In this document: piece after piece, positions 49,201 to 60,691 of the stretch | Layout of the letters: every line of letters begins with the position of its first letter | How positions within the stretch are numbered: position 1 is the stretch's first letter | DNA from: Paraphaeosphaeria minitans | Lineage: Eukaryota; Ascomycota; Dothideomycetes; Pleosporales; Didymosphaeriaceae | Reading direction: 5' to 3' | Assembly (NCBI GenBank): GCA_015832175.1 | Contig: WJXW01000003.1 | Location: 682,001 to 746,000, forward strand | Length of the DNA: 64,000 nt | Made by a program: the position numbers and the translations under genes | Notes under the pieces: model-generated | Told to the model about the DNA's origin: nothing | What the model saw: the letters and a program-made list of their open reading frames with translations, nothing else | Databases searched by the model: none

Positions 49201-50584
49201 ATCTTTCTTCTTTACAAAGAGTATAGGGGCACTAGCTAGGGATTTTAAATAGTAAATCTACCCTCTAGCTAAATACTTCTTAACGTACTTCCTTAATGTC
49301 TCCAACTCGACTATAGAGAGGTTATATATAGGGTAATACAGAGGTACACTACCTTCTACTAAATTAATTTATAAATTGTAGTTAGCATAAGCAGTAAGGT
49401 CCTTATAGTCTTTATTTAAGGCTATATTAGCGAGATTAGAGTAATAGGATAGTATTTCTACTATTCTGTTTCTATCTGCGCTAAAAAGTGCTAGTATGTC
49501 TATATTAGATACTATGCACGTGTACACAGAGATATAAGGGTCTTATATAGTATAATTAAACTACTTAGTGTCTTCTACTGTAATTTTTTAGTAGACTAGT
49601 ACTTCTTTAGTGTTACGTTTCTAAAACAGCACATGTTAGGTTATAATGTTTACCTTTAGGTTTACTTAATTAAACTAAAGTAAATCTAGGAGAATATTAT
49701 AACCTATAAGGTTAGTAACTATATAGGGTACTTCCTATTATTGCTTTCGCCTACGTAAGTTCTTAAGTTCTATAGATAGCACTATTATGCTATAAATCTT
49801 AATGTTAGACCTATTTACTATCTAGGTGGGTAACCCTATTAATAGTTTAATGTTAACCCCCTACTCTTTAGCCTTTTGTAGTAAAAGGAGGTTTAACGCT
49901 AAAGTAGAATCTACTAAGGCGTTAATAGTATCTTTTTTAACTTTAGCTAGGAGAATAAGTATTCCCTTTAGCTAGGCATAAAGCTAGTTAAAAAGAGATC
50001 CTAACTATTTTACTTTTAGGACTTTGTTAAGGTGCCTTATAACTATTAATATATAAGTAGTAAGGGTAGCTACTACTCTTTCTATCCCCTACCTTTTCCT
50101 GCACCCTATTCCCTATTACGTATAGACTAGGTATTTTAGATTCTAGGTGTAGCTGGCTTATTTAAAGTAAAGTAATTAGGTCTTAAGTAGCCTAGTTTTC
50201 TGTAATACTAGTAAGAAGTGTTAGTTACTAGTAGTCTAGTGCTAGATAGCGCTAACTTAGAACTCTTAGTACTATTACCCTGCTTTTTTAGTCTCTTAAC
50301 TGCCTTTTAGGATTTTTTGTCCCCCCTAGAATCTAGTTACTTTAGGCGTTAATATTCTACACCCTTTAAGTATAGGTTAAGAGTTAAGGATTCTTAATCT
50401 AGCTTATATATCTAATAAATAATTAAAGCCTAAAGTTTAATATCTATAACTATAACTTAGAGCCTTAAGGGGATTGCTTATAGCTACTATTAGATAGAAG
50501 GTAAGAGTAATCTTATATATTTTAGTTTTTGTTATTTAAGGTTTATTGTTTCTAGCTCTTCCTAGTAACTTTATAAATAATTTA
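46270..50584 (-). pseudogene. Decayed pol of Gypsy H
   Basis: The minus strand reads as RT (YIIYLDNILIFSN near 48860-48895), RNase H (LLAIIKLVKH near 48230), integrase, and a chromodomain with NSxEPTTLISRNTLKEF near 46330-46440. Stops of the TAG/TAA type occur every few dozen codons. Copia B separates it from the 5' third of the element. Confidence 0.8.
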
Positions 50585-50589
50585 ATAGC

Positions 50590-50784
50590 TGTTGTGGTAA
50601 AAAGGGCTCGAACTATTACAGGATATTCAGGAGCAGAGTTATAAAGAATACAAATAGCTAATTATAGGAAAGGATGCCAAAAGGGCAGACTATATACAAA
50701 AGAAATGAGCCTCTTAGCAAGAATTCTGTGATATAAATTAGTGGATTTAGAAAGAATTATAGAAGTGAGTGTTTTACTTTAATA
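50590..50784 (-). repeat. 3' LTR of Copia B
   Basis: This 195-bp LTR in reverse starts TGTTGTGGTAAAAAGG on the plus strand, the complement of the LTR end. It retains CA and TG dinucleotides lost in the 5' LTR. Confidence 0.92.
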
Positions 50785-50839
50785 TACCCCCTAGGTGATC
50801 GCTTAAAGCGGATCACCTATCCTAAGAAGTAATCTGTAA

Positions 50840-51076
50840 TTGTCTAAATTCTTCTTAAAGATCTTTAAAAAACTATCTAAAGGCTGTTTAAAGATTAAAA
50901 AACTATTAAGAATTGTTTTTCTAAATCTCCTTATCTTAAGAATAGCGATTCTATCACCCCCTACTTATTATAATAGCAAAGCAATTACTATTTATCTTTT
51001 AAATCACAAATCCTATTGTAAATTATGTCTAGAATCTCTTCTTCTAGTGGGTTGGGAGCTTATAAGCGTGGTATAA
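50840..51076 (+). CDS. Small antisense frame in the 3' region of Copia B
   Basis: A 78-codon frame begins MSKFFLKIFKKLSKG and ends LLLVGWELISVV. It corresponds to the 71-codon frame of Copia A (31423-31638), which shares most residues but stops just after LLLVG. It starts about 55 bases from the 3' LTR and runs antisense to pol. Composition is Lys/Leu/Ile-rich with a possible hydrophobic segment (FLNLLILRIAIL). No function can be assigned, and chance survival under RIP is possible. Confidence 0.4.
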   Translation: MSKFFLKIFKKLSKGCLKIKKLLRIVFLNLLILRIAILSPPTYYNSKAITIYLLNHKSYCKLCLESLLLVGWELISVV

Positions 51077-54000
51077 AGGTCTAGAGTGTAAACGCTTTTA
51101 TTTTGCTACTCTTTTCGCTTACTTCCTATTAACTGTAAGGTAATTTCCCCGCTCTTACTAGCTAGTAAGTACAATAGGCAGGCGCGTTTTAATTAGGAAG
51201 GAATAGTAGTAAGAGAAATAAGTAGTGAGGAAAGAGATTTAGCGCTTAATAATTAGATAGGCGGTAGAGTATATAAGCCCTTTGCTAGCACTTAATTTTC
51301 TTTCTTTAATCCTTTACTTTTAACACTTTAACCTCTTATCTAATTTAAGCCTACTAGTTTAAGCCTTTAAATCCTACTATTTTATAGTAGGTTGTCTTCT
51401 TCTAATTATTACCTTATGCTCTTTCTATTATTTAGAGCTTTACTAATTCTTTTAGATATCTAATAACCTAGCTAAAGCATGCGTAGTAAAGGCTGTAAAA
51501 GCTACTAAATAAAACTTCTAATTCTCCTACTAAGATTCTCTTACTCCTTCTACTTTACTAGCTCCTCCTGCCCTAGCTCTAGGCCCCTAGTAATTACTTA
51601 GTGCTCTTAGATAAGTAAGCTACTTAGGCTGCTTAAAGGGAGCTTTAGTAAAAAAAAGTAATAAACACTGCTATAATAATACTTTAAGCTTAGGTAAGCG
51701 CTACTATACCTACTTTACCTACTTTTATACTGCTATATATAAGGTTGTCCTATTACTTTAGCTAATTTTACTAATTGTTTCTATAGCTAGCTGTATATTT
51801 AGACTCTAGCTATAGATTTTATCTACTATTAACTATTAAAGGGTGCTAATATAAGCCTTTATTCTAAGATTCCTTCTAGGTTTAGCTAATACTTTTTATA
51901 GGAGAGGCTAATTACTAAGCTACGTAAAAGAGTTAAGGTGGCTTTATAAGCTCCTCCTTCGACTAGCAGTTAGGAGGAGTAAGTTTAGTATATAGCTACT
52001 ATTCTACTCCCTCCCTCCTAGCTAATTTTTAGTAGAGGATAGAGTAATTGCCCTTTTGCCCTACCTATTAAGGAGCAGCGCGGTTGCAGCTAATACACTA
52101 ATTAAAATAGCTAAATAAGTAGCTTATTAGCTCTAAAGTAGGGTAGAGGTTAGGCAAGTCCTTCTCCTCTTACTAATTAAAAAAGGGGAGGCTAGAGTAA
52201 GCTATTACCTGCTACTAATTAAAAGAGAGGTAGAGGAGGTAGATAGAGTAAGAAATTACCTACTATAAAGAGGAGGAGAGGAGGAGGATAGAGAGAATCT
52301 CTTATTACTAATTATAGGGGAGATTCTTGCACCCCTATAATTAAGTAGAGGAGGAAAAGGGTCTATAAGCTTATAAATAAGCTCTTTAATCTCCTCTTCT
52401 TCTAATTCCTATTCTTTTTCTAATTTTTTCTATTCTTTTTTTTTTCTTTTCTTATTTCCTAGCTCTAAATTAATAATTCTAGGTAGTTAATAAATTAATT
52501 CTCTACTTACCTATTCTTATTCTGTAATTATTATACTTACATTTTATAGATTTAATAGCCTTTTAAATCTATTAAACTGCTAATAAGTAAGAGCCTTTGT
52601 AAAGCTATCTGCTAGCATTTTACTAGTTAGAAGATATTCTACTTAAAATAATCCTTTTATATGCTCTTACTGCAACCACATGTTCTAAATATCTATATAG
52701 TGTAGTTAAGTAGTGATTCTTTCGTTCTTTCTAATTACTAAATAAATAGTTTAAAGATTATTATAATAGACTTTCTATAAAGGTCCTAGATCTAGAGTAA
52801 GCTTAGTAAAGAATCTCTTAATCGCTATAGCTTCTTTACTTATATATTTAAGCACTAGAAGCTCTGCTTCTATTATTAAAGTAGTAATTATGTTCTATTA
52901 AGCTGCTTTCTATAGGATAGCTCCTCTAAATAATAGGATAATGTATTTATAGGAAGATCGCCGTAATATTAGATTATTAGCGAAAGAGGCATCTTTATAT
53001 ATTAGTAGATTAGGTCTATTATAGCCACTAAAGACTATAGCCTACTATCTAGTTTAATAGAGGTAAAGGATTACATAGTTAATAGCAGCAAAGTGTTCTT
53101 TACTTAGATTTATTAGAAAGTGTGATAGCTTTAACACTGCAAAAGCTATATCTAGGCGTAGTATAATTACTATGTAGAGAGCTAATCCTACCTCTTTTTA
53201 AAAGAGCTTTATTTCTTAAGAAGTGGCTTCTCCTATACTTAGAACAAGATCTTCTACTAATAGAGGTATAGAAGGGAAGCTCCTAGAGTTTAAAAAGTTA
53301 AACTTTTTTGTAATTTTATTAATATAGGTATTATAGACTAGAGAAATTAATTTTACTTCTCTGTCCCTAATTACTCAAATACCTAGGAACTACTCTACTA
53401 GTCTTTTTAATTTAATCTTATATTTATTCGCAATCTTCTTCTAAAAATCTAGGGCTTCTTTCTCTTTACTCTTGTGATAGAGAAGAAGAATATTATTAAT
53501 ATAAAATAGAATAATAATACTTTAATTACTGTTAAAGAAAAGGCATAGCTCTTCTAGCAAAGCTAAAAGTCTATAAGATTAAAGTAATCTTGTAAATTCC
53601 TTATACTAAAGAAGTAGTAAATCTCTTAAGCTATACAAAGCTTAATTTAATCTTATACACTTTCTTAGCTTTTTAAAACTATTAGGTAATTTATAAGTTA
53701 CTAAATTAGCGGCTGTAATAAGAGCATTTAGAAACGCTCCTACTATATTAAATTATAAGATTTCTAGATTAAATTCTGCTACTAGAGCTACAGCTAATTA
53801 AAAAGATCTTACTACTAGGATAGCAGTATAGGTAGAGTAGAGAGTATTCTTTTTCTAAAGATCTCCTTTTATAATAATTTAAGCTTTACACTTTTTAAAG
53901 TATCTATTTTAATTAAACTTATAGGTAAAGACCTACTTTAAAGGGAGCAGTTACTCTAACACCTCTAATTATTTAATCTCTATTTAGGTACCTTTATCTT

Positions 54001-57000
54001 GTAAAGTTAAGATCTCCTTATAAGTAGTAAGGAGGAATAGCTTTCTATATAAATAATTATAAAAGTGTTTCTATAGGGTTGGCTCTAGTGTAAGCTTGTC
54101 TCTATAAGTCTAAGCTACATAAGACGCTCTAGGCGCCTTTTTAAGTATAGAAGCAAATACTATTATATTTAGTATAATATATTCTTCTTACTTAGACTAG
54201 GCTTCTACTGCTCCTAGTATAAACGTGTGCTCTAATATTATATTAAGATTACTTTAAAAATAACTAGCAATTAGTGTATAAGCACCTAGCTTCTACGTAC
54301 CCCCTAGCTAATTGTCCTAATTATTTTACTTCCTTAATCTTTGTAATAGTAGATAGCGATTTATTAGTTAGTTAATTTCTAGTGCTTTACTATAATTTTG
54401 CTTACTTATTCTACTTACCTCTAAATAGATCTACCTTTGCCTTTAGTGCGCTAGTAGGTTATCTGCTTTATCTAGCGTAATTAAGTTATCTGCGCTAGGT
54501 TAATTAGTAACCTAATTAGTTTCTACTAATAAATAAAGTATTAAATTCCTAGATTCTAGCGGGCTAGCTCTTCTAGTAGTGTTCTAGTAGCTACTAGATA
54601 TCTCTTAATTACTTAATAGATTACCCCTAAGATTACCTAGCTCTAGTGTCTAATTAGGGGTTATAAGTCCTATGCTTCCTTTTCTACTTAAGCAAATTCT
54701 TAGCTACTAGCTAGCTAAGCCTACAGCTTACTTAGTAGTAGGTACTTTAGGTTCTTAATTACTTAGCTAGCCTACTTTGCTTTTAATTATCTAAAGGTCA
54801 CTTATAGGTCTAGTAGCAGTTCTTATATACTTATTTATTTTAGGAAGAATATTAAGTGCGTCTTTATACGCTTCTCTTAGATTATTTAGCTCTCCTTTTT
54901 AGAGGCTTTTTACTATTTTTAACACTTCTATTTTTAGAATAAATTATTCCTCTAATCCTTTATAGAATAAGGACTTATTAAACCTTACGTTTTATATAGT
55001 AATCACCTAATTAAGCTAGGAAATCTATATTTAGTAGATATTAGAAGCTTTATAGTCTACTAGGTATCTAATATAGCCTCTAGGATTTACTTTAAATCCT
55101 CTTCTATCTTGCCTAGCTATACACTCCTAATCTAAAGAGTAAGCTTAGCAGCTATAGGCGTAGACAGCACTCTAGTTTAGACAAAAATTAGCTATCCTAT
55201 ATTATGTTTTTACTAGTTTAAAATAACAAAAATATTGTCTAAACTAAGCATCTAACGTTTTATTAGATAATTAATAGCCTAATACTAGGCTAAGAATTAA
55301 TCCTTAGAGCTAGTATGCTGCTTATATAATCTTAGGCTAGAGATTTAATAGTAGATTTGCACTTATTTACATTTTAATTACTTTTATTATAAGCTCCTAG
55401 CCTACTCTTTCTATAGCGCTATTAGGCTTATACGTATAAGGCAGTAGTCTACTAATTGTTATCCCTTCCTAATTAGCCTAAAATTTGTACTAGAATTTCC
55501 CTCTCTATAGAAGTGTTGCTGTATTATTGTCCTAGTAGATTTTTGTAATTTAAAGCTTATATTTTATATTAATAAGAGCTAAGAAATCCTACCACACTCT
55601 TATTATCTTAGAAAGCGTCTTTGTTCTAAAATTAAAAACGTAAAGTTTCTTACTAAAATCTTCTTTAATTAGCAAAACCTAGTTTTTTCTATTTTAAGCA
55701 GTGGGCATATTAAATAGATCCTAAGATAATAAGTAGAATAGCTAAGGTAATTATTCTCTAGGTCTCCTAGAAATTACCTAAGTTATATATCTAGTAGTAT
55801 AGTGCTTGTAATCCTTTCTTAACATTCTAGTAATCTTTACACCTTAGGCTACAGTTACTAGAGCTTATAGGGCTCTACTTCCTACATGCCCTACTTAAAG
55901 GTGCTAGAGGTCCTTAGAATTTAATCTCTTAATATTAACCTAAGATAATTCTTTAGTGGTCACACTTATAACAGTTAGACAAGAGCGGATTAGCTTATAT
56001 TATAAGAAAGTAAAGTTATACTCGCATTTTAGGTCTACTAAAATAATGCTTTATTCTAGGCTTCTAATTCTAAAAGTGTAATCTAAACTAAGATACTAAA
56101 TCTTTGCTTTCTTTAAAAGAGCTTCTAATATAATATTTATATAAAAGCCTTCTACTACTCTCACTCCTTAGAGTAGTAGATCTTCTATAAATCTCTTATT
56201 TTTCCTATGTAAAGCGTTCTTAATTAGTCTATTACTAATTCCTAAGATTAGGAGGCTTTGTGTACCTACCTCTACACTCTTATTTAATAATTAAAACGTC
56301 CTAGGAATAAGTCTTTTACAATTGTTAACTAGGTAAACTACTATAGCACTATCTAGTATTATACATTCTAACAGAGAATAAGCGTTAGAATGTAGAGTAG
56401 AGTAGACACCTAATGCTCTATTATCTATAGGCAGATTAAATAGGTTTAGTAGAGCAGTAGTAATACTACTAGGATACTTAATAGTCTTAGTAGAGGATTG
56501 TTTCTTATTCTATCCTACCTTTATAATCGCATTATAAAGGTTTAACTACTTAGGCTGCTTAAGTTAATTAAGAATCTCTAATTTTTCTTTATTAGTAAGA
56601 TTAAATAATAATGTTCTATTCTAGGGTAATCTAGCTATTGTGGTTTAAAGTCTTTAGCACTCTATTAGTTTCCACCTATAAGTATAGGGCTTATAGGGAC
56701 AGTTTAGTTGTTTCTTTGTCTAATTAGACAAACTAGAACTATTAGAGTTAGTAGATTGTCTTAATAATCCATTAAAAGTGGCGAATACCCTACTTGTTTT
56801 ATTAGAACTAGATTAGATTAAATGCTCTTAGATAAGCGCTAAAAATACTTTCCCTAGATTGTCTAGCGTAATCTAATTCTATTCTAGCGTCTTATCCTAG
56901 ATTAGCTGTTAGTTTATTAATTAGGCCTAATTTAGTGCTATACGCGCGGCAATTGCATTTAGGAAATTTTAGGTAGTAAGTAGTTTACTAATTTTACTAA

Positions 57001-57720
57001 TTAAGTAGGTCTTTGCTTTTTAATAGAGGAGCTGCTACTTTTTAAACTAGGTCTTAGGACTTTGTTTTGCCTACTTAGTCTTCTTAAAATAAGCGTAATA
57101 TAAAGCTTAAACATTATTCTATATAGCTCCTTTATTTAGTGCGAGATCTTTTTTTAAGAGTTAAATTAGAGACTAAAGCGTAGTAGAGCGTGTATTAACT
57201 AGAGTAATTATGGCAGGAGTAAGTAGATTAGGCGATACTGTAGCGTTTACCTAAGTCTAGAGATTCTATATCTTAGTATAGTCTACTTACTAGTTTAAAA
57301 CTGCTGCTCTATATTCTACTATTTATAAAGGAAAGCTCTTTTTATCTATTTTATACTTAGTAAGCTCTGCTTTGTATAATTAAATACTTCCTATAGAGGC
57401 TGTATCCGCAATTAGTAATAGTTTTTATAGAAGTAGAGGTTGTTCTAGCTTTGCGTAATTAATTGCTAGAGCGTTAATTACCTTTAAGTTAATTTAGTTC
57501 TAGATTCCTTTTAAGTTTACTTAGAATTAAAGCTGGACAAACTAGTAGGGCTAGCTAGTGCGATTAACAAGCTGTACTTCTACTATTTTAATAATTTTTA
57601 TAATTAGAAATAGAGGGGTTGTATTATAGAGAGGTTCTAAATAGAGTGTTGTATAATAATTTGAGCGTTACTAAGTAGGTAGGGAGAATTGTCTTACGTT
57701 CTAAGCGCTAGGCTTATAAC

Positions 57721-57915
57721 TGTTATAGTAAAAAGGGCTTAAACTATTACAGGATATTTAGGAGCAGAGTTATAAAGAATATAAATAGCTAATTGTAGGA
57801 AAGGATGCTAAAAGGGCAGACTATATATAAAAGAAATAAGCCTTTTGGCAAGAATCCTGTGATATAAATTAGTGGATCCAGAAAGAATCACGGAAGTAAG
57901 TGTTTTACTTTAATA
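57721..57915 (-). repeat. 5' LTR of Copia B
   Basis: This 195-bp LTR is more strongly decayed than its 3' partner and ends ACTTTAATA next to the target duplication ATAGC. Confidence 0.92.
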
Positions 57916-57920
57916 ATAGC

Positions 57921-58727
57921 TCTAATAGGCTCTAATTTAGTCTCTATTAGCATCTCTTAAGCTAATTATACGCTAACTAGCGCCCTTTTTTAAGAGATCC
58001 TAAAGCTTCTAGCATCTTATCCTTTAGGTTAGCCTAAGTAAGTAACTAGTTAGCGTCTATTAACAACTAGGCTTAAACTTTAGTTCTCTATACTGTACAG
58101 CAGACATCTAATACATACTAGAGGGCGTAGGTAACTTTAAGGTCCTTATCCGCAAAGTAGTCCTTTAAGGACTAGAAATAGAGCTTATAGTTATCTCTCT
58201 AATAATTAAACTCCTGTTAGTTCTTTTAGGTATATTTATGCGGCTGCTTTTATAAAGGTTGCAATAAAGATACCTTAAAAGGATTCTACGTTTTAGTAGG
58301 ATCTCTTATAGGCTTATATAGGGCTTAAGTGTCTCCTACCTCCTATTATTATCTTATTTAGTTAATTCTATTAAGTTTAGCTATATTTCTTCTCTCTTTA
58401 AGCTATTGTTTGGCTTTTTTAAGCTGTTTAAAGATAGTGCTAGAAGAATTATTCTTAACGTCTAAAGGTGTTCTAACTTAGCCCTCTCTAGCGCGTTTAG
58501 GCGTAGACTAACCCTAATATGTAGAAAGAGGAGCACACTAGTCCTTTAGCTTACTTAGTATAGGAGATAGGCTTAAATATAAAAATTCCCCTTCTATAGG
58601 CTCCTAAGCGTCCTAGTATTAGGTATAAAAGCGTGTAGACTGTAAAGTGTCTACTATTATAGCCTAGTTATTATAAGTAGAAACCTTTTAAAACTAAACT
58701 ACTTATATATATAGTAAGCGATTTAAA
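57921..58727 (-). pseudogene. Gag-like 5' region of Gypsy H
   Basis: The stretch lies between the H 5' LTR and Copia B and is the 5' end of H on the minus strand. It is stop-ridden; position and composition suggest gag, but no zinc knuckle is readable. Confidence 0.5.
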
Positions 58728-58939
58728 TATTAGGAGTTAGGCATAAGTAATATAGCTTTAGCTTTAGATATGAAATAATGGTGGATTGTATAGTAGGATA
58801 TAGAATAGAGGATAGACGAATCGCTGCTGGATTACTCTATTAGCGATAGAACTATATAGCCTTAGATTAGGTGATCTCTACCTGTATCCAGCTGGCCCTT
58901 ACTATCCTAGAGCCTAGCCAGGTACCTAGGGTTCTAACA
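58728..58939 (-). repeat. 5' LTR of H
   Basis: A 212-bp LTR whose plus-strand right end reads GGGTTCTAACA, keeping the terminal CA lost in the other two copies. Confidence 0.85.
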
Positions 58940-59215
58940 GTCTTATTAATATAATAGTATCCTGTAAAGTGCAATAAGTTAATAATTTAGTCTACTAGAA
59001 TCTAAATAATAGATTAATAAATAGATTAAATATAAGTATAAAGGTTTATCTTTACGTTCCTATATACTAAGGCTGCTCTACTACTTAGTGCTCCTAAGTA
59101 ACTAAGCGCATTATATAACCTACTTAGCTACTTAGGGCTCCTAAGCGGCTAAGCGTATTACATAATCCAATCTAAGCATCTTGGCATTTCTTTGTTACAT
59201 CCGTAATCCTATTGT
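58940..59215 (-). repeat. E-family LTR, copy E3 (reverse)
   Basis: After four bases of E leader (GTCT), the conserved E LTR 3' half runs from 58944 in reverse. Its core (about 59075-59165) is made of ACTTAG and CTCCTAAG units. The right end near 59215 is uncertain because the expected AACA terminus is not clear. It is inverted relative to the E1 LTR at the other end of the nest. Confidence 0.6.
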
Positions 59216-60501
59216 TACTTTATTATACCTTTATAAGCACCTAACTCCTACATTACTATCTAGTTTATAACACCTTCTACTAAACCTTATCTATAGTTAA
59301 TGCCTAGAAGGTATAGGTAATTTTTAAATAGTTATTTAGTTCCTAAAAACGCTTTATAGCCTTAAGTAATTAGGATAAGAGTAGTATAAAGTGTTATACA
59401 CCTTTCTTATTAGACTTTAATTTAGATAGGTGGACTTTAACCTATATATGTTTATTAGCCTAGATTTAATACTAGGGTTATACGTTAATAACGTGCTAAT
59501 AGCTAGTACAAAATATAGCATTAACTTATTTATATATTCTGCTAGATAACAGTTTTCCTATAAAGATCTAGGTTAACTAAAACTTCTCCTCGGCCTTAAA
59601 ATTAATTATAACAAAAACATAGTATGTTTATTTACTAAACCACCTATATTCTTACTATTCTATAAAGGTATAGTATAGATAAATACAATCTAAGGAAAAC
59701 TCTACTAGATCTAAACGCGTTCCCCCTAAAATTATTACCTAATATACTAGCGAATTCTAAATAATAACAATTATATTAGTTAACTATTTAATTAGTAAAT
59801 TTCATCACTCTTGTCTTAAGACTAGACCTGTCCTATCTAGTTAGTATAATGGGATTATATAATTTAAATCTATTAACCACTTATCTTACCGTAGCGTTCT
59901 AGGTGTTAAGATATCTCTATAGTATAGAGTAATAATTAAGCACCTCCCTAATTAACCCTAACTCTACTATTACTATATACATGTACTTAGATGCGTTATT
60001 TAGAACAGACCTAGATAATATAAAGTTATTTTTAGGTTTTATACTTTAGGCGTTATCTACTACTATCGTATAGAGTTATAAGTAATAAGATTGTGTTACT
60101 TATAGTACTATAGAAGCTAAATACATAGTAGCGTTACTTACTACTACCTACCTTATCTAGGTATAATAAGCTATATCTAAGATAGTTAAAACCTAGATTA
60201 CCTATAGGCTTTTAGTTAATAATAAAGCTGCTATTACCCTTATTTAGGATTAAAAGCTAATAGCTAAATCTAAATATATTAGTATATATTACTACTTTGT
60301 TTAAGAGAGATACCTAGATAGTGAATTTATAGTTAAGTATATACTATTAATTAATAATCTAGTAGATCTATGTACTAAGGCGCTCCTATTACCTACCCTA
60401 ACAAGGCTAATAGATATAGTCTAACAACTCTAAAAAGGACCTCACAATTAAGATATTTAGGTATTAAATTACAGTATACAGGCACCTCCGCCTAGGAGGA
60501 C
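59216..60501 (+). pseudogene. Decayed C-terminal pol of Copia C
   Basis: On the plus strand, Copia RT text (GLKINYNKN near 59600) leads to RNase H: a TDLDNIKLFLGFI stretch near 60010 and QQDCVTYSTIEAKYI near 60085-60130, ending with the Copia tail LVDLCTKALLLP near 60360. A purine tract CCTAGGAGGA (60491-60500) precedes the 3' LTR. Stops of RIP type are frequent. Confidence 0.8.
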
Positions 60502-60632
60502 TGTTGAAGGAACTTCCGGTGCAGCTAGAAGGTGCCTAGCGCCCATGGAAGGAGCTAGTCCTCTATTGATATATACGTCACCCACTAGCTAGATGAATCC
60601 ATCACTCATACTCTCTACTTTACTTTTCAACA
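60502..60632 (+). repeat. 3' LTR of element C
   Basis: A 131-bp LTR, TGTTGAAGGAAC to CTTTTCAACA, followed by the target duplication GTAAC. It keeps more C than the left LTR in its 3' third. Confidence 0.95.
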
Positions 60633-60637
60633 GTAAC

Positions 60638-60691
60638 CCAGTGTCGGGGGAAAGCTCGGAAGACAAGGCCAGGAGCCCGGAGTCCCAGTAG
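60638..60691 (+). pseudogene. Displaced 3' end of the GNAT gene
   Basis: Bases 60638-60691 follow directly after the target duplication GTAAC. Read in the phase of the GNAT gene (AAC codon at 18273-18275), they give 17 codons, PVSGESSEDKARSPESQ, and a TAG stop. This is the original end of the acetyltransferase before element C inserted. It has no start codon of its own. Confidence 0.8.

Larger units (their letters stand above)
50590..57915 (-). mobile_element. Copia element B, complete but RIP-inactivated, nested in H
   Basis: The LTRs (57915-57721 as 5', 50784-50590 as 3') are 195 bp each and flanked by the target duplication ATAGC (50585-50589 and 57916-57920). Total length is 7326 bp, one base from that of Copia A. 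The primer-binding site adjoins the 5' LTR (57720-57697, complementary to the initiator tRNA-Met anticodon arm). A purine tract (CCTAGGGGGTA on the minus strand) precedes the 3' LTR. The polyprotein text mirrors A in reverse, with the integrase motif near 55420 and RT near 53500. Confidence 0.9.
41258..58939 (-). mobile_element. Gypsy chromovirus H, with duplicated 3' unit and Copia B nested inside
   Basis: Read on the minus strand: 5' LTR 58939-58728, gag-like region 58727-57921, Copia B insertion, then pol from 50584 to about 46270. RT shows YLDN (YLDD after RIP) near 48885, followed by RNase H, integrase and a chromodomain (about 46480-46330). A 3' region and LTR follow (43711-43500), and then a second copy of 3' region plus LTR (41469-41258). 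Each of the two 3' LTRs is preceded by a purine tract (AAGGGGATAA type). All three LTRs are 212 bp (TGTTAGAACCC to CTCCTAATA). The flanking 5-mers TTTAA and GTCTT do not match, so at least one end is rearranged. Confidence 0.85.
18276..60632 (+). mobile_element. Outer Copia element C, expanded to 42.4 kb by nested insertions
   Basis: Matching 131-bp LTRs (18276-18406 and 60502-60632) in the same orientation are flanked by the direct repeat GTAAC (18271-18275 and 60633-60637). The LTRs begin TGTTGA and end TCAACA (TTAACA on the left). They differ at about eight positions, nearly all C/T or G/A. The 5' leader with a primer-binding site is at 18407-18609; decayed Copia RT and RNase H text fills about 59215-60480; a purine tract CCTAGGAGGA precedes the 3' LTR. 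Everything between belongs to later nested elements. The orientation is plus, in the GNAT gene's direction. Confidence 0.9.

Noticed and set aside
41253..58944. A target duplication for Gypsy H
   Set aside because: The flanking pentamers TTTAA and GTCTT do not match even allowing transitions, so no simple insertion can be claimed.
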